Under the pieces are notes generated by a model that saw only the letters and a list, made by a program, of their open reading frames with translations, made no database searches and was not told the DNA's origin. Source: Neorhizobium vignae (lineage in GTDB: Bacteria > Pseudomonadota > Alphaproteobacteria > Rhizobiales > Rhizobiaceae). Taken from it: 64,000 nucleotides of DNA. The stretch is from assembly GCF_000732195.1 (NCBI RefSeq), contig NZ_JNNU01000007.1:248001-312000 (forward strand). Reading direction: 5' to 3'. The position numbers and the translations under genes are program-made. The first letter of the stretch is position 1; every line of letters begins with the position of its first letter. Below are positions 24,482 to 35,357 of the stretch, in pieces.

Positions 24482-24956
24482 CCTTTCATGATGGCGCAAG
24501 CCGCGGGACCGGATCGCGTCGGTGACTTTCGCGATCCGTGACGCGAAGGAAGTCGTCCTGGCGCGTTCACGATCCTCGAACTCGCCCGCGTTCATCCCAA
24601 CGGTCGGGAATGATGCGGAGAGGAAGCCGCAGCGCGGCACTGTCCGGACCCAGCCGGTATCTTCCGAAATGGGCATGAGGGTCTGACGATGGATCCAGGA
24701 GGAGGCGGCACGCGCGGGGAACTGCAACGGCGGATCGCCGCCGCGGATTTCTCCAGCAGATCCCGCATAGCTCCGAAATTGACCCCGATAGGGTCGATGG
24801 AGTAGGGAAAGCCGACGCGGCATCCCTGCACGTGCAGGCCGGCAATCGCGGTGATGGCCGTCTGCTCGTTTGGTATATCGCAATTCCATTTGCTAGATTG
24901 TACCCGGTGCAGGCCCGAAACGGCGGGTCGGTGCGAAGACGGATATAAAGAAGACG
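24482..24956. other. Intergenic region with a possible gene remnant on the minus strand
   Basis: About 475 bases with no intact gene. On the minus strand from about 24888 to 24740 one frame reads like protein (for example IPNEQTAITAIAGLHVQGC followed by RVGFPYSIDPIGVNFGAM), but it has no good start and breaks down soon after, continuing plausibly in another frame. This may be the decayed start of a lost gene; I do not recognise the family, and a chance open frame in GC-rich DNA is also possible. The rest must contain the dusA promoter. Confidence 0.3.
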
Positions 24957-26021
24957 GTGAAGAAAGTGACGCAAGCAGCTCATAAGGCTGGATATTTCAA
25001 GGCTCCAGTTTTCGCCGTCGCGCCGATGATCGATTGGACCGACAGGCATTGCCGTTTCCTGCATCGGCAATTGTCGAAATCCGCGCTGCTTTATACCGAG
25101 ATGGTGGTGGCGGATGCGATCATCCACGGGCCGCGCGAGAGGCTGCTGTCCTATTCGCCGCAAGAACATCCGGTCGCGCTGCAGCTCGGCGGCTCGGATC
25201 CGGCAAAGCTTGCCGAGGCGGTGCGGATCGCTGCCGATTACGGCTATGACGAGATCAACCTCAACGTCGGCTGCCCGTCCGACCGGGTTCAGTCGGGCAC
25301 GTTCGGCGCCTGCCTGATGCGCGATCCGGCGCATGTGGCCGACCTCGTTTCGGCGATGAAGCGGGTGTCGCACATGCCGGTCACCGTCAAGTGCCGGATC
25401 GGCGTCGATGACCAGGAGCCCACCGAGGTTCTGCCGGATTTCCTCACGCGGGTGATCGGCGCCGGAGCGGATGCCGTCTGGATCCATGCCCGCAAGGCCT
25501 GGCTGCAGGGGCTGTCGCCGAAGGAAAACCGCGAAATCCCGCCGCTCGACTACGACCTCGTTTATGCCATGAAGCGGGAAAACCCGGACGTGTTCCTGGG
25601 CATCAACGGCGGCATCGCCGACCTGGAACAGGCGGCCAACCATCTCGCCCATATGGATGGGGTCATGCTCGGCCGCGCCGCCTATCACAATACCGGTATA
25701 CTCGCCGGTGTCGACGCGTTTTTGGCGGGTGACAAGTCTGCGGGGGTCGCCACCGCCGAATTCGACTGGCTGGCCTTGCGCGACACGATGGCGGACTACG
25801 CGGCGGAACTGATCGGCCGGGGCGGGCGGCTGCATCACGTCACAAGGCACATGGTCGGGCTGTTCCAGGGGTTTGCCGGCGCAAGGCGGTTTCGCCAGAT
25901 CCTTTCCACCGACGCCACCCGGCCGGGTGCCGGGCCGGAGGTCATTGCGGCCGCCTTTGCGGTGGTCGATATCGACGGCGGTCCTCGGGCTCAACCCGAG
26001 GAGAAGAAGCTGGCTGGGTGA
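24957..26021 (+). CDS. dusA: tRNA-dihydrouridine synthase A
   Basis: A 354-residue flavoenzyme that reduces uridines in the D-loop of tRNAs (U20/U20a in E. coli DusA). FMN-binding TIM barrel with FAVAPMIDWTDRHCRFLHR at the start, the catalytic Cys106 in NLNVGCPSDRVQ, and the DusA-type GTFGACLM and RKAWLQGLSPKENREIPPL motifs. The last 20 residues (DIDGGPRAQPEEKKLAG) are encoded partly by a palindrome (25982-26002), suggesting that an intergenic repeat has been absorbed into the gene's 3' end. The start is a GTG; no other start in that area fits better. Confidence 0.95.
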   Translation: MKKVTQAAHKAGYFKAPVFAVAPMIDWTDRHCRFLHRQLSKSALLYTEMVVADAIIHGPRERLLSYSPQEHPVALQLGGSDPAKLAEAVRIAADYGYDEINLNVGCPSDRVQSGTFGACLMRDPAHVADLVSAMKRVSHMPVTVKCRIGVDDQEPTEVLPDFLTRVIGAGADAVWIHARKAWLQGLSPKENREIPPLDYDLVYAMKRENPDVFLGINGGIADLEQAANHLAHMDGVMLGRAAYHNTGILAGVDAFLAGDKSAGVATAEFDWLALRDTMADYAAELIGRGGRLHHVTRHMVGLFQGFAGARRFRQILSTDATRPGAGPEVIAAAFAVVDIDGGPRAQPEEKKLAG

Positions 26022-26117
26022 GGGCGGAGATTTTCGAGCTTCCATCGGACACACTCCTCCCTTGGCGAGCTTGAGTTTCTTTTCGTCATCCTCGGGCGGG
26101 CAAGCGAGACCCGAGGA
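25982..26117. repeat. Two copies of a TCCTCGGG...CCCGAGGA palindrome
   Basis: TCCTCGGG-5 bases-CCCGAGGA lies inside the 3' end of dusA (25982-26002), and TCCTCGGG-13 bases-CCCGAGGA follows at 26089-26117, preceded by GTCA. The second has the form GTCATCCTCGGG...CCCGAGGATC that I recall as a frequent palindromic repeat in Rhizobiales. The copy within dusA encodes GPRAQPEE. Confidence 0.7.
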
Positions 26118-26859
26118 TCGGACGGGGCGCTGAAAGCTGCCTCGTAAGTTTTTAGTTTAGGTGACACCTCTCAGCGCCCCGTTCGGCGGTTTATGCCCGC
26201 GACTCCGGTCCCTCTGCCGTGGCTCTTCCGGACGGTGTTCGTATGACCCGGGACGCCCCATCCGATTCGATCGGCAAGGCTTCCATGGATCTCCGCCGGT
26301 TTCTCCGATGGTATCGGTCGGACTTTGAAAAATCCGGCGACACCATCCGGTCAGCCACCATGTGTGCCGCACAGGCACGTCCGGCGCGCGCTTTCGGGCT
26401 TCAAGAGACGAAGGCTCGGTCCGTTGCCTTCATCTCTCCCCGTTGTCGCCGGAGGGAGACCATTTTCCGCGAACCCGAACGCCAAGGTTTTGCGTCTTGC
26501 CCTTGACGTCCGCGCCGGTCCCGCCTCGCCGGCACGCCTGCCGGTGTATCCGCGACGGAACGGCGGGATTGTAGGCACGGGTTGGAAGGGAGGGGATGAA
26601 AGAGGATGGAGATTTGGGGTAAGGTGTTGAAAGGGTTGGAGGACGTGTTCAGGAGTATCCCCGTTGAGGAGGGGCTACTAACCCCCCAAACTATAATCCA
26701 CGCAAAAAGCCAATGCCAAATGCATAAGACCATGGCTGCTTTGCGGGACAAACCGGGCTTTCGCCGCACTTGTTCGAACGACCGCTTTAGTGTGCGCTAG
26801 ATGAGGCCCGGGTCCACCGAGGTATTGCGCAAGTTGCCTGCAAAGCCGAAGGTGCGACC
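26022..26859. other. Long repeat-like spacer between dusA and the MFS gene
   Basis: About 840 bases without a convincing gene. After the palindrome near 26.1 kb there is a GC-rich stretch (26220-26580). Its short open frames, such as FGFAENGLPPATTGRDEG on the minus strand, resemble spurious proteins often annotated in Rhizobium and Agrobacterium, so it is probably an intergenic repeat family rather than coding DNA; this is from memory. From about 26600 the composition becomes more AT-rich, matching the following MFS gene, and probably holds its promoter. Confidence 0.5.
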
Positions 26860-28149
26860 ATGGCAATTGAATTAGATTTCTCCTTGGCTGCGCTGACCGT
26901 TCCGGCGAGACGGCACATCCGGGTATTTCAGGTCCACCAGTTTCTCGATCGTTTTGCGATGGGTTTGACGGTTGCCGTTGTTGCACTGGCCTTGACCGAT
27001 CGAGGCATGGACCTCTTCCAGATCTCACTAGTTTTTGGGGTCTACTCATTCACGACCATGGCGATGGAACTCCCGTTCGGCGGGTTGGCCGACAACATTG
27101 GACGCAAGCCGGTCTTTCTGGCCGCGGTTGTCGTCAGCTTGATCTCCCTTGCACTCTTTCTCTCGACAAGCGATTTCTATGTTCTCGCGCTCTCATTTGC
27201 CTTCATCGGTCTTGGACGTGCACTACGGTCGGGCACGCTCGACGCTTGGTTCGTTGAAACCTTTAAAGCCGCTGCGCCGAATGTGGATGTTCAACCCGCT
27301 CTCGCAAAAGCGCATTGGGCCAATGCCATGGGCTTGGCGGTGGGGGCTGTTTTGGGGGGCCTTCTGCCCGATCTCTTTGGCTCAGTGGCAGAGAGACTGG
27401 GTTTCAGTGTCTATGATGTGTCTTACGCGGCGAGCTTGGCAGTGATGCTTGGGGTGTTCGTCTACACCCTGTTTTTCATTGTGGAAAAACCGCGCCCGCT
27501 GAACCCCCATGCTCTGAAACAGGGGTTCGCAACTGTACCATTGGTGGTCAAAGACGCAGGTCTTCTCGCACTGAGACATCCGGCGTTGTCGGTACTTTTG
27601 GCAGCTCTGGCGTTTTTCCTAATGGCGACCAACCCGGTAGAGGTGATCTGGCCGACCCATGCAAAGCCCATGTTGGAGGAAGGCTATGCAAATACAATTA
27701 TCGGTGTCCTGACCGCTGCCTATTTCTTCTCAATCGCATTCGGCGCATGGTTGTCTCCACGGATCAGCCGGATTTTCAGACGGCGGCACGCGATTACACT
27801 TGCGGCGGTTTTTGCCTGCTTGGCGGGCGTTCAGATCGCATTGGCTTTACAAGGCAGCATCGTCGGCCTTGTGACGGTTTTCATCCTCTATTCTGTTCTC
27901 CTTGGTGTTTCTGAGACGCCGGCCAGCAGTATTCTGCATCGATGCGTAGAAGACCGCGAGCGATCCACAATGCTGTCTCTGAGGTCACTGATACAGCAAC
28001 TCGGAGCAGCTTTGGGCCTGATTTTGGCGGGAGCCATCGCTGAGGTCTACTCCACACCTACGGCTTGGATTGTCGGCGCCGTGTTTCTTGTTATTGCCGT
28101 GATCCTGATCGGTATCCTAGCCAAACGGCTTGCCGCACAGAATGAATAG
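26860..28149 (+). CDS. MFS transporter, probably acquired
   Basis: A 429-residue major facilitator with about 12 helices. The motif-A-like loop appears as GGLADNIGRKPVFLAAVV between helices 2 and 3, and a second-half counterpart lies around GAWLSPRISRIFRRRHAITL. Substrate unknown; drug or metabolite efflux is typical for this type. Its codon use is clearly different from its neighbours: many TTG, CTT, GTT and ATT codons and lower GC, starting in the upstream spacer and ending shortly after the stop. This suggests horizontal gain of roughly 26.6-28.25 kb. No transposase or attachment repeats are visible at the edges, and no regulator gene comes with it. Confidence 0.9.
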   Translation: MAIELDFSLAALTVPARRHIRVFQVHQFLDRFAMGLTVAVVALALTDRGMDLFQISLVFGVYSFTTMAMELPFGGLADNIGRKPVFLAAVVVSLISLALFLSTSDFYVLALSFAFIGLGRALRSGTLDAWFVETFKAAAPNVDVQPALAKAHWANAMGLAVGAVLGGLLPDLFGSVAERLGFSVYDVSYAASLAVMLGVFVYTLFFIVEKPRPLNPHALKQGFATVPLVVKDAGLLALRHPALSVLLAALAFFLMATNPVEVIWPTHAKPMLEEGYANTIIGVLTAAYFFSIAFGAWLSPRISRIFRRRHAITLAAVFACLAGVQIALALQGSIVGLVTVFILYSVLLGVSETPASSILHRCVEDRERSTMLSLRSLIQQLGAALGLILAGAIAEVYSTPTAWIVGAVFLVIAVILIGILAKRLAAQNE

Positions 28150-28251
28150 CGGCCATTCATGCGACCTGCAGCGTCAATCAGTCAGGGCCGACAGCAGTCA
28201 TATCGTGCCAGACTCTCGCCTAACGCCGTCTGCGTGAGGCAGACGGCTCCT

Positions 28252-28590
28252 TCAATCCCGCTTGATGCTCATCAGCACCGCCCACATGTCCGCGCCCGTC
28301 TCGAACGCCGCAGCGTTGGCGGCAAAGCCCTGCGCCGAGGTGAAGGCGTCGAGCATCTCGCTGGCCATGTCGACATTCGAGCTTTCGGGGAAGGTGACCG
28401 AGGTGGAGGGGGTGACGGTGGTGGTGACGCCGCCGGAATTGGGGAGCGAGGAGACCTGCGTGTCGAGGCGGTTGTAGCCGGGGGTCTGGGCATTGGCGAT
28501 GTTGTGCGCCGCGGTCGCGAGGCGTTTCGCCTGGGCCTGCATGCCCGAAACCGCAATGTTCATCACCGCCGACAGACCCATGGCAAGCAT
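28252..28590 (-). CDS. Orphan flagellar basal-body rod-like protein
   Basis: A 112-residue protein with the N-terminal helix of flagellar rod/hook proteins: MNIAVSGMQAQAKRLATAAH followed by NIANAQTPGYNR, the ANxxTPGY signature of FlgB/FlgC/FlgE/FlgG. The middle is Ser/Thr/Val-rich, and the end (VDMASEMLDAFTSAQGFAAN) resembles the C-terminal helix motif of the same proteins (DMxxEMxxLIxAQxxYxAN). So both ends of an axial protein flank a very short core. No other flagellar gene is in the window. It may be a minor rod-like protein or a shrunken relative. Start choice among ATGs at 28590, 28578 and 28560 is uncertain. Confidence 0.78.
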   Translation of the reverse strand: MLAMGLSAVMNIAVSGMQAQAKRLATAAHNIANAQTPGYNRLDTQVSSLPNSGGVTTTVTPSTSVTFPESSNVDMASEMLDAFTSAQGFAANAAAFETGADMWAVLMSIKRD

Positions 28591-28596
28591 CCCCAA

Positions 28597-28932
28597 ACCC
28601 GATGACAGATGTTTTAGGGCAAGAGCTTCAAGGAAGATTGAACGGGAAGGGTAAGGGAAGCGTATTACGGCGCGGCACAGATGTGCCGGAACGGAGCGAG
28701 GGGGCGTGCGTGGAGCGCCTCCCCCTTGTGGGGGGGCGAAGGACGGGGTGAGACGAGTGGTTCAACCCAGCCAGGGTGGGGAGGGGTTTCGCTCCATATG
28801 AAAACCCCTCCGGCCTGCCGGCCACCCTCCCCACAAGGGGGAGGGTTAAGACTGCCGCACCGCCTCGCGTTCCGTGGGCGCCCCCCTTGCCACGAGAGGG
28901 AGACCAGAGGGCGAGGTGCCGATGGACGGCGT
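28597..28932. repeat. Intergenic C-rich repeats downstream of gcvP
   Basis: CCTCCCCCTTGTGGGG (28718-28733) and its exact inverse CCCCACAAGGGGGAGG (28829-28844) flank about 95 bases that contain further G/C-rich palindromes (CGGCCTGCCGGCC). A third similar piece (CCCTTGCCACGAGAGG) follows near 28885. No gene is seen. The layout matches the two other repeat pairs in this window (2.5 kb and 8.3 kb). Confidence 0.72.
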
Positions 28933-31796
<2,864 letters not shown>

Positions 31797-31800
<4 letters not shown>

Positions 31801-32159
31801 GCGATCAGGTCCTGGTAGGCGGCCTCGTCCATCAGTGCGTCGGCGTCGGCGGCGTTCTTCAGCTTCAGCTTGAAGAACCAGCCCTTGCCCTGGGGGTCGG
31901 AATTGACGATCGAGGGGTCGTCGACGATCGTCTGGTTGACCTCGATGACTTCGCCGTCCAGCGGACAATAGACGTCGGAGGCGGCCTTGACGCTCTCGAC
32001 GGTCGCGGCATTGCCGTCCTTCGAAAGCTCGGCGCCGACTTCCGGCAGTTCCACGAAAACGAGATCGCCGAGCTGTTCGGCGGCGTGAGAGGTGATGCCG
32101 ACGGTCGCGACACCGTCCTCGAGCTTCAGCCATTCGTGTTCGGCGGTGAATTTCAACAT
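31797..32159 (-). CDS. gcvH: Glycine cleavage system H protein
   Basis: A 120-residue lipoyl carrier of the glycine cleavage system. The lipoylated residue is Lys58 in [14 protein letters not shown]. Start [11 protein letters not shown] and the WFFKLKLKN segment are typical. It has the usual H-protein length. It lies between gcvT and gcvP, with overlap to gcvP. Its octanoyl group could be attached by the LipB enzyme encoded at about 48.6 kb in this window. Confidence 0.97.
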
Positions 32160-32175
32160 GGTTCTCTCCGGAGGA

Positions 32176-33312
32176 TTATCGTTTGTAGGTGGGGGTGATG
32201 AAGGGAAGGGCCGCGACCGTGAGCGGAAGGTATTTTCCGCGCACTTCCGCGAAGATCTGGCAGCCGGGTTCGGCAAAGCGGGTCGGGACATAGCCCATGG
32301 CGACAGGCCCTTCGACCGAGGGGCCGAACGTGCCGGAGGTGACTTCGCCGAGTTCGGCCTTCCCCTCCGCATCCGCATAAAGCTTGGCGTGGGCGCGGAC
32401 GGGCGCCTTGCCTTCCGGCTTCAGGCCGACGCGGCGGCGGGAGGTGCCGTTCGCGAGTTCACCGAGGATGCGGTCGGCGCCCGGAAAACCGCCGGCACGG
32501 GCACCGCCTGTGCGGCGGGGTTTCTGGATCGCCCATTCGAGCGCGGCCTCGATCGGCGAGGTGGTCGTGTCGATGTCGTTGCCATAGAGGCAGAGGCCGG
32601 CTTCGAGGCGCAGCGAATCGCGGGCGCCAAGCCCGATAGGCTGGCAGTGCAGGTCTTCGAGCAGCGCCTTGGCGATCTGCTCGGCCTGGTCTGCCGGAAC
32701 CGAGATCTCGAACCCGTCCTCGCCGGAATAACCGGAACGGGAGATGATGCAGGGCACGTCGTGGAGAGATGCGTCGCGGACGTCCATGAACTTCATGTCG
32801 ACCACATCAGGCCAGAGAGCCGCCAGCACCTCTTCCGCGCGCGGGCCTTGCAGGGCGAGAAGGGCGCGGTCTTCGAGGAGTTCCACATTACAACCGGTCA
32901 GATGCGCCTGCATGTGGGCGAGGTCGGCATCCTTGCACGACGCGTTGACGACGACGAACAGGTGGTCGCCGCGGTTGGTGATCATCAGGTCGTCGAGGAT
33001 GCCGCCAGTGTCGTCGGTGAAGAAGCCGTAGCGCTGGCGGCCGGGTTTCAGGCCGAGGATATCGACGGGCACGAGGGTTTCGAGCGCAAGCGCTGCGTCT
33101 TCGTAGGTTCCGGATTTCGCACGGATGACGACCTGGCCCATATGGGAGACGTCGAACAGGCCGCTAGCGGTGCGGGTGTGCAGATGTTCCTTCAGCACGC
33201 CGGCCGGATATTGCACCGGCATGTCGTAGCCGGCAAAGGGCACCATCCTGGCGCCGAGCGACAGATGGAGGGCGTGAAGCGGGGTGGTCTTGAGAACGGT
33301 CTGATCGTCCAA
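32176..33312 (-). CDS. gcvT: Glycine cleavage system T protein (aminomethyltransferase)
   Basis: A 378-residue T protein that transfers the methylene group from aminomethyl-lipoyl-H to tetrahydrofolate, releasing ammonia. Typical segments: [29 protein letters not shown], the folate-site Asp in [14 protein letters not shown] and [12 protein letters not shown]. It has the normal family length. It is the first gene of the operon; a tandem glycine riboswitch fills its 5' leader, so expression should rise when glycine is abundant. Confidence 0.97.
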   Translation of the reverse strand: MDDQTVLKTTPLHALHLSLGARMVPFAGYDMPVQYPAGVLKEHLHTRTASGLFDVSHMGQVVIRAKSGTYEDAALALETLVPVDILGLKPGRQRYGFFTDDTGGILDDLMITNRGDHLFVVVNASCKDADLAHMQAHLTGCNVELLEDRALLALQGPRAEEVLAALWPDVVDMKFMDVRDASLHDVPCIISRSGYSGEDGFEISVPADQAEQIAKALLEDLHCQPIGLGARDSLRLEAGLCLYGNDIDTTTSPIEAALEWAIQKPRRTGGARAGGFPGADRILGELANGTSRRRVGLKPEGKAPVRAHAKLYADAEGKAELGEVTSGTFGPSVEGPVAMGYVPTRFAEPGCQIFAEVRGKYLPLTVAALPFITPTYKR

Positions 33313-33385
33313 GGACGCCTCCAGGGTTGGCGCATTTCAAGCGCCGGCTCAGATTCAGGCGCAGTGACGCACCGGTTTATGAGCC

Positions 33386-33545
33386 CCCTCTGTCCTTGTC
33401 GCCTGAGATTGTTATCCCTTCGGCGGGCCCTCTTCGGGCCTCTCTCCAGAGTTCCTGTCGGTCGACTGCTGGTCCTTTTGCCTGAGAGTTTCCGGGGCGG
33501 TTGCTCCTTCGGCACCGCATTGAAGCGGCTTCTCCCAGCGAGTCT
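33386..33545 (-). promoter_or_regulatory. Tandem glycine riboswitch upstream of gcvT
   Basis: On the minus strand the leader reads GCTGGGAGAAGCC, then GTGCCGAAGGAGCAA and CTCTCAGGCAAAAGGACC (first aptamer), and GACAGGAACTCTGGAGAGAG, then CGCCGAAGGGATAAC and TCTCAGGCGACAAGGACAGA (second aptamer). These are the conserved cores of the gcvT-type glycine riboswitch in its double-aptamer form. It ends about 75 bases before the gcvT start. Glycine binding is expected to switch the glycine cleavage operon on. Confidence 0.92.
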
Positions 33546-33742
33546 GGACGGTATTATCGACCTCGCTCACCATTTGGCAAGCCCTGCATGTCGCATGGAA
33601 CACTATTTTTGTCGCAGCGCAGCAAACGCGATTTGACCTAATGCAATGGCTGGCGAAATGAGCGAAAAATCCGCGGCAAAAAGGGCTTTTGCGCTTTGCC
33701 GCGATTTGGGTTATTCCGGCAGGCATTCGGACAGGCGAGACG

Positions 33743-34120
33743 ATGACGGCACGGCTCAACACGGCGGCGAACTCAACGCGCATTCTCTGCGCGATGCTGC
33801 TGCTGTTGATGGGATTTGCCCATCAGCCGGTCCAGGCGGCAGCGCCGCTCGATTCCTACAGCGAGGCCTATCGCCTGCCGGACGGCACGTTTGCCGACAT
33901 CTGCTCGGAAGGCGACCACGGTCACCGGACGCCGGCCGCAAAGCCGCTCTGCGAAGTCTGCCTGCTCTCCGCATCGGTCATCCTGCCCCCGCCGGGAGAT
34001 GAAATCTGGCCTGGTCGCGAGCGCGCCTCGCTGGCCAACCCCCTGCGCCAATTTTCCCGACTGCTCGGCACGACCGCCGTCGCCCGTCCGAAATCCCGCG
34101 CGCCCCCGATTTCGATCTGA
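33743..34120 (+). CDS. Small secreted Cys-containing protein (copper-locus type, DUF2946-like)
   Basis: A 125-residue protein with a signal peptide (STRILCAMLLLLMGFAHQPVQAA). The mature part contains ICSEGDHGH and later the pair CEVCLLSAS, the His and CxxC pattern seen in DUF2946-like proteins often found with copper genes. The ATG at 33743 is chosen because the signal peptide starts there; an upstream in-frame start adds 18 residues of unclear meaning. It lies 67 bases before a PCuAC copper chaperone gene in the same direction, so a copper-binding role is plausible. The family assignment is by pattern only. Confidence 0.65.
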   Translation: MTARLNTAANSTRILCAMLLLLMGFAHQPVQAAAPLDSYSEAYRLPDGTFADICSEGDHGHRTPAAKPLCEVCLLSASVILPPPGDEIWPGRERASLANPLRQFSRLLGTTAVARPKSRAPPISI

Positions 34121-34187
34121 TGCTCTAACGCTCTCGGATCAATCGCGGTAGACCGGCACGGATGCCGTCACCGCATGGGGATATTCC

Positions 34188-34676
34188 ATGAAGACTTTCA
34201 CCAAACTCGCATTCCTCGGCATTTTCGCCGCGACCGGCATTGTTATTGCGGGAGCTACGGCCGCTCAAGATGTGCCCGCCAAGGTTGCCGACCTGGAAAT
34301 CACCAGCGCCTTCACCAAGGCGATGCTGCCCGGCCAGCCGGTTGGCGGCGGTTATCTCACCATCAAGAACACCGGCAAGTCCGACGACATGCTGGTTTCG
34401 GTCTCGTCGCCGGCCTCGGGCGCCGTGGAGTTGCACGAGATGGCGATGCAGGGCGAGGTGATGAAAATGCGCAAGCTCGATACCGGGATCGCCATCCCGG
34501 CGGGCAAGACCGTCGAACTGACGCCCGGCGGACTGCATCTGATGTTCATGAAGGTCAAGGAACCCTTCAAGCAGGGCGGCAAGGTCCCGGTGACCCTGAC
34601 CTTCGAGAAGGCTGGCAAGATCGACATGACTCTGCCGGTCGAGGCGGCGGGGCCGGGCGGCCACGTACACAAGTGA
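34188..34676 (+). CDS. PCuAC-type periplasmic copper chaperone
   Basis: A 162-residue exported cupredoxin-like protein. A signal peptide ends near AQDVPA. The Cu(I)-binding motif H(M)x10Mx21HxM is exact: His83 (ELHEMAM), Met94, His116 and Met118 (LHLMFM). Members deliver copper to the CuA or CuB site of cytochrome c oxidase. The C-terminus ends GGHVHK, a further metal-binding tail. The start has a GGGGATATTCC leader before the ATG. A hairpin terminator follows. It is probably co-transcribed with the small Cys protein upstream; Sco is not present nearby. Confidence 0.92.
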   Translation: MKTFTKLAFLGIFAATGIVIAGATAAQDVPAKVADLEITSAFTKAMLPGQPVGGGYLTIKNTGKSDDMLVSVSSPASGAVELHEMAMQGEVMKMRKLDTGIAIPAGKTVELTPGGLHLMFMKVKEPFKQGGKVPVTLTFEKAGKIDMTLPVEAAGPGGHVHK

Positions 34677-34684
34677 AGATCGAA

Positions 34685-34710
34685 AGAGCCTGCTCCCCGG
34701 AGCGGGCTCT
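34685..34710 (+). terminator. Hairpin after the copper chaperone gene
   Basis: AGAGCCTGCTCC facing GGAGCGGGCTCT forms a 12-bp stem (one T-G pair) just after the stop codon, followed by TCGTCTCT, a weak T-rich tail. Probable transcription end for the copper chaperone unit. Confidence 0.7.
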
Positions 34711-34716
34711 TCGTCT

Positions 34717-34990
34717 CTAGCGCAGCAGTTTGAGGCTGCCGGTCAGCGACTTTATCCATTTCGAAGGCCCGGCCAGGCCAAGGCCGTCAATTGCCTCTTC
34801 CGCGAGATCGCGATCGGGGAAGGCGGCCTCGTAGTCGCGGTAGTCGTGCAGGGATCTGGCGAAGGCCGGAAAGGGCACGACGGCGTGGTTCTGGGGCTGC
34901 TCCATGGCCTTCAGCATCAGAGATCTGATCGTATCCGCCGGCGCCTGCAGGATCGGCACCGGCAGGGAAGAACTGATATCGATCGTGCGG
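34717..34990 (-). pseudogene. Unidentified gene fragment (C-terminal part)
   Basis: The minus strand carries an open frame of about 90 codons ending SKWIKSLTGSLKLLR, with protein-like composition (PFPAFARSLHDYRDYEAAFP). It has no good ATG start or ribosome site, and it meets, head to head, the truncated Lrp/AsnC gene at about 34975-34990. I do not recognise the family. It may be the tail of a gene cut by the same rearrangement, or simply a chance frame. Confidence 0.35.
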
Positions 34991-35214
34991 CCGAGGTGAT
35001 CGGGCTCGACGAGGTGGTCGCCTGCTACAGCATTGCGGGTGACGCGGATTTCCTGCTGCAGGTCGTCTCACCGGATCTCGACGCCTATGCGGACTTCGCC
35101 ATGTCGACGTTGCGGCGATTACCGCGCATAAAGGAAATGCAGACGACCTTCGTCCTCAAGGAAATCAAGGCCTTCGACGGACTTCCGCTGCGTTTTGCCG
35201 GCAAGCGGACCTAG
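34985..35214 (+). pseudogene. Lrp/AsnC regulator remnant (ligand-binding half only)
   Basis: The frame gives the C-terminal RAM/AsnC domain of an Lrp-family regulator: AAEVIGLDEVVACYSIAG, then DADFLLQVVSPDLDAYADF and IKEMQTTFVLKEIK. The N-terminal helix-turn-helix half is missing; the frame upstream of about 34985 is unrelated sequence. A full Lrp protein is about 150 residues; only about 75 are left here. It therefore cannot bind DNA. A truncation by deletion or rearrangement is the likeliest cause. Stand-alone RAM-domain proteins do exist, but they have their own start, which is not obvious here. Confidence 0.75.
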
Positions 35215-35357
35215 CGAGCCGACGGGTTTCCGCCCAGGCGGCGCAACCGGCGGGGTTTTAGAAATTGCTTCGATACAACCTGATCGAGTTGCATCAAGGA
35301 ATCTTAACAGAAGTCCGCGATGAATATCGCCAACACCTCTCATCAAAGGTTTCGGCA

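Noticed and set aside
26351..26578. Small protein genes in the spacer after dusA
   Set aside because: Low-complexity Arg/Pro-rich frames on both strands without ribosome sites; better read as an intergenic repeat.
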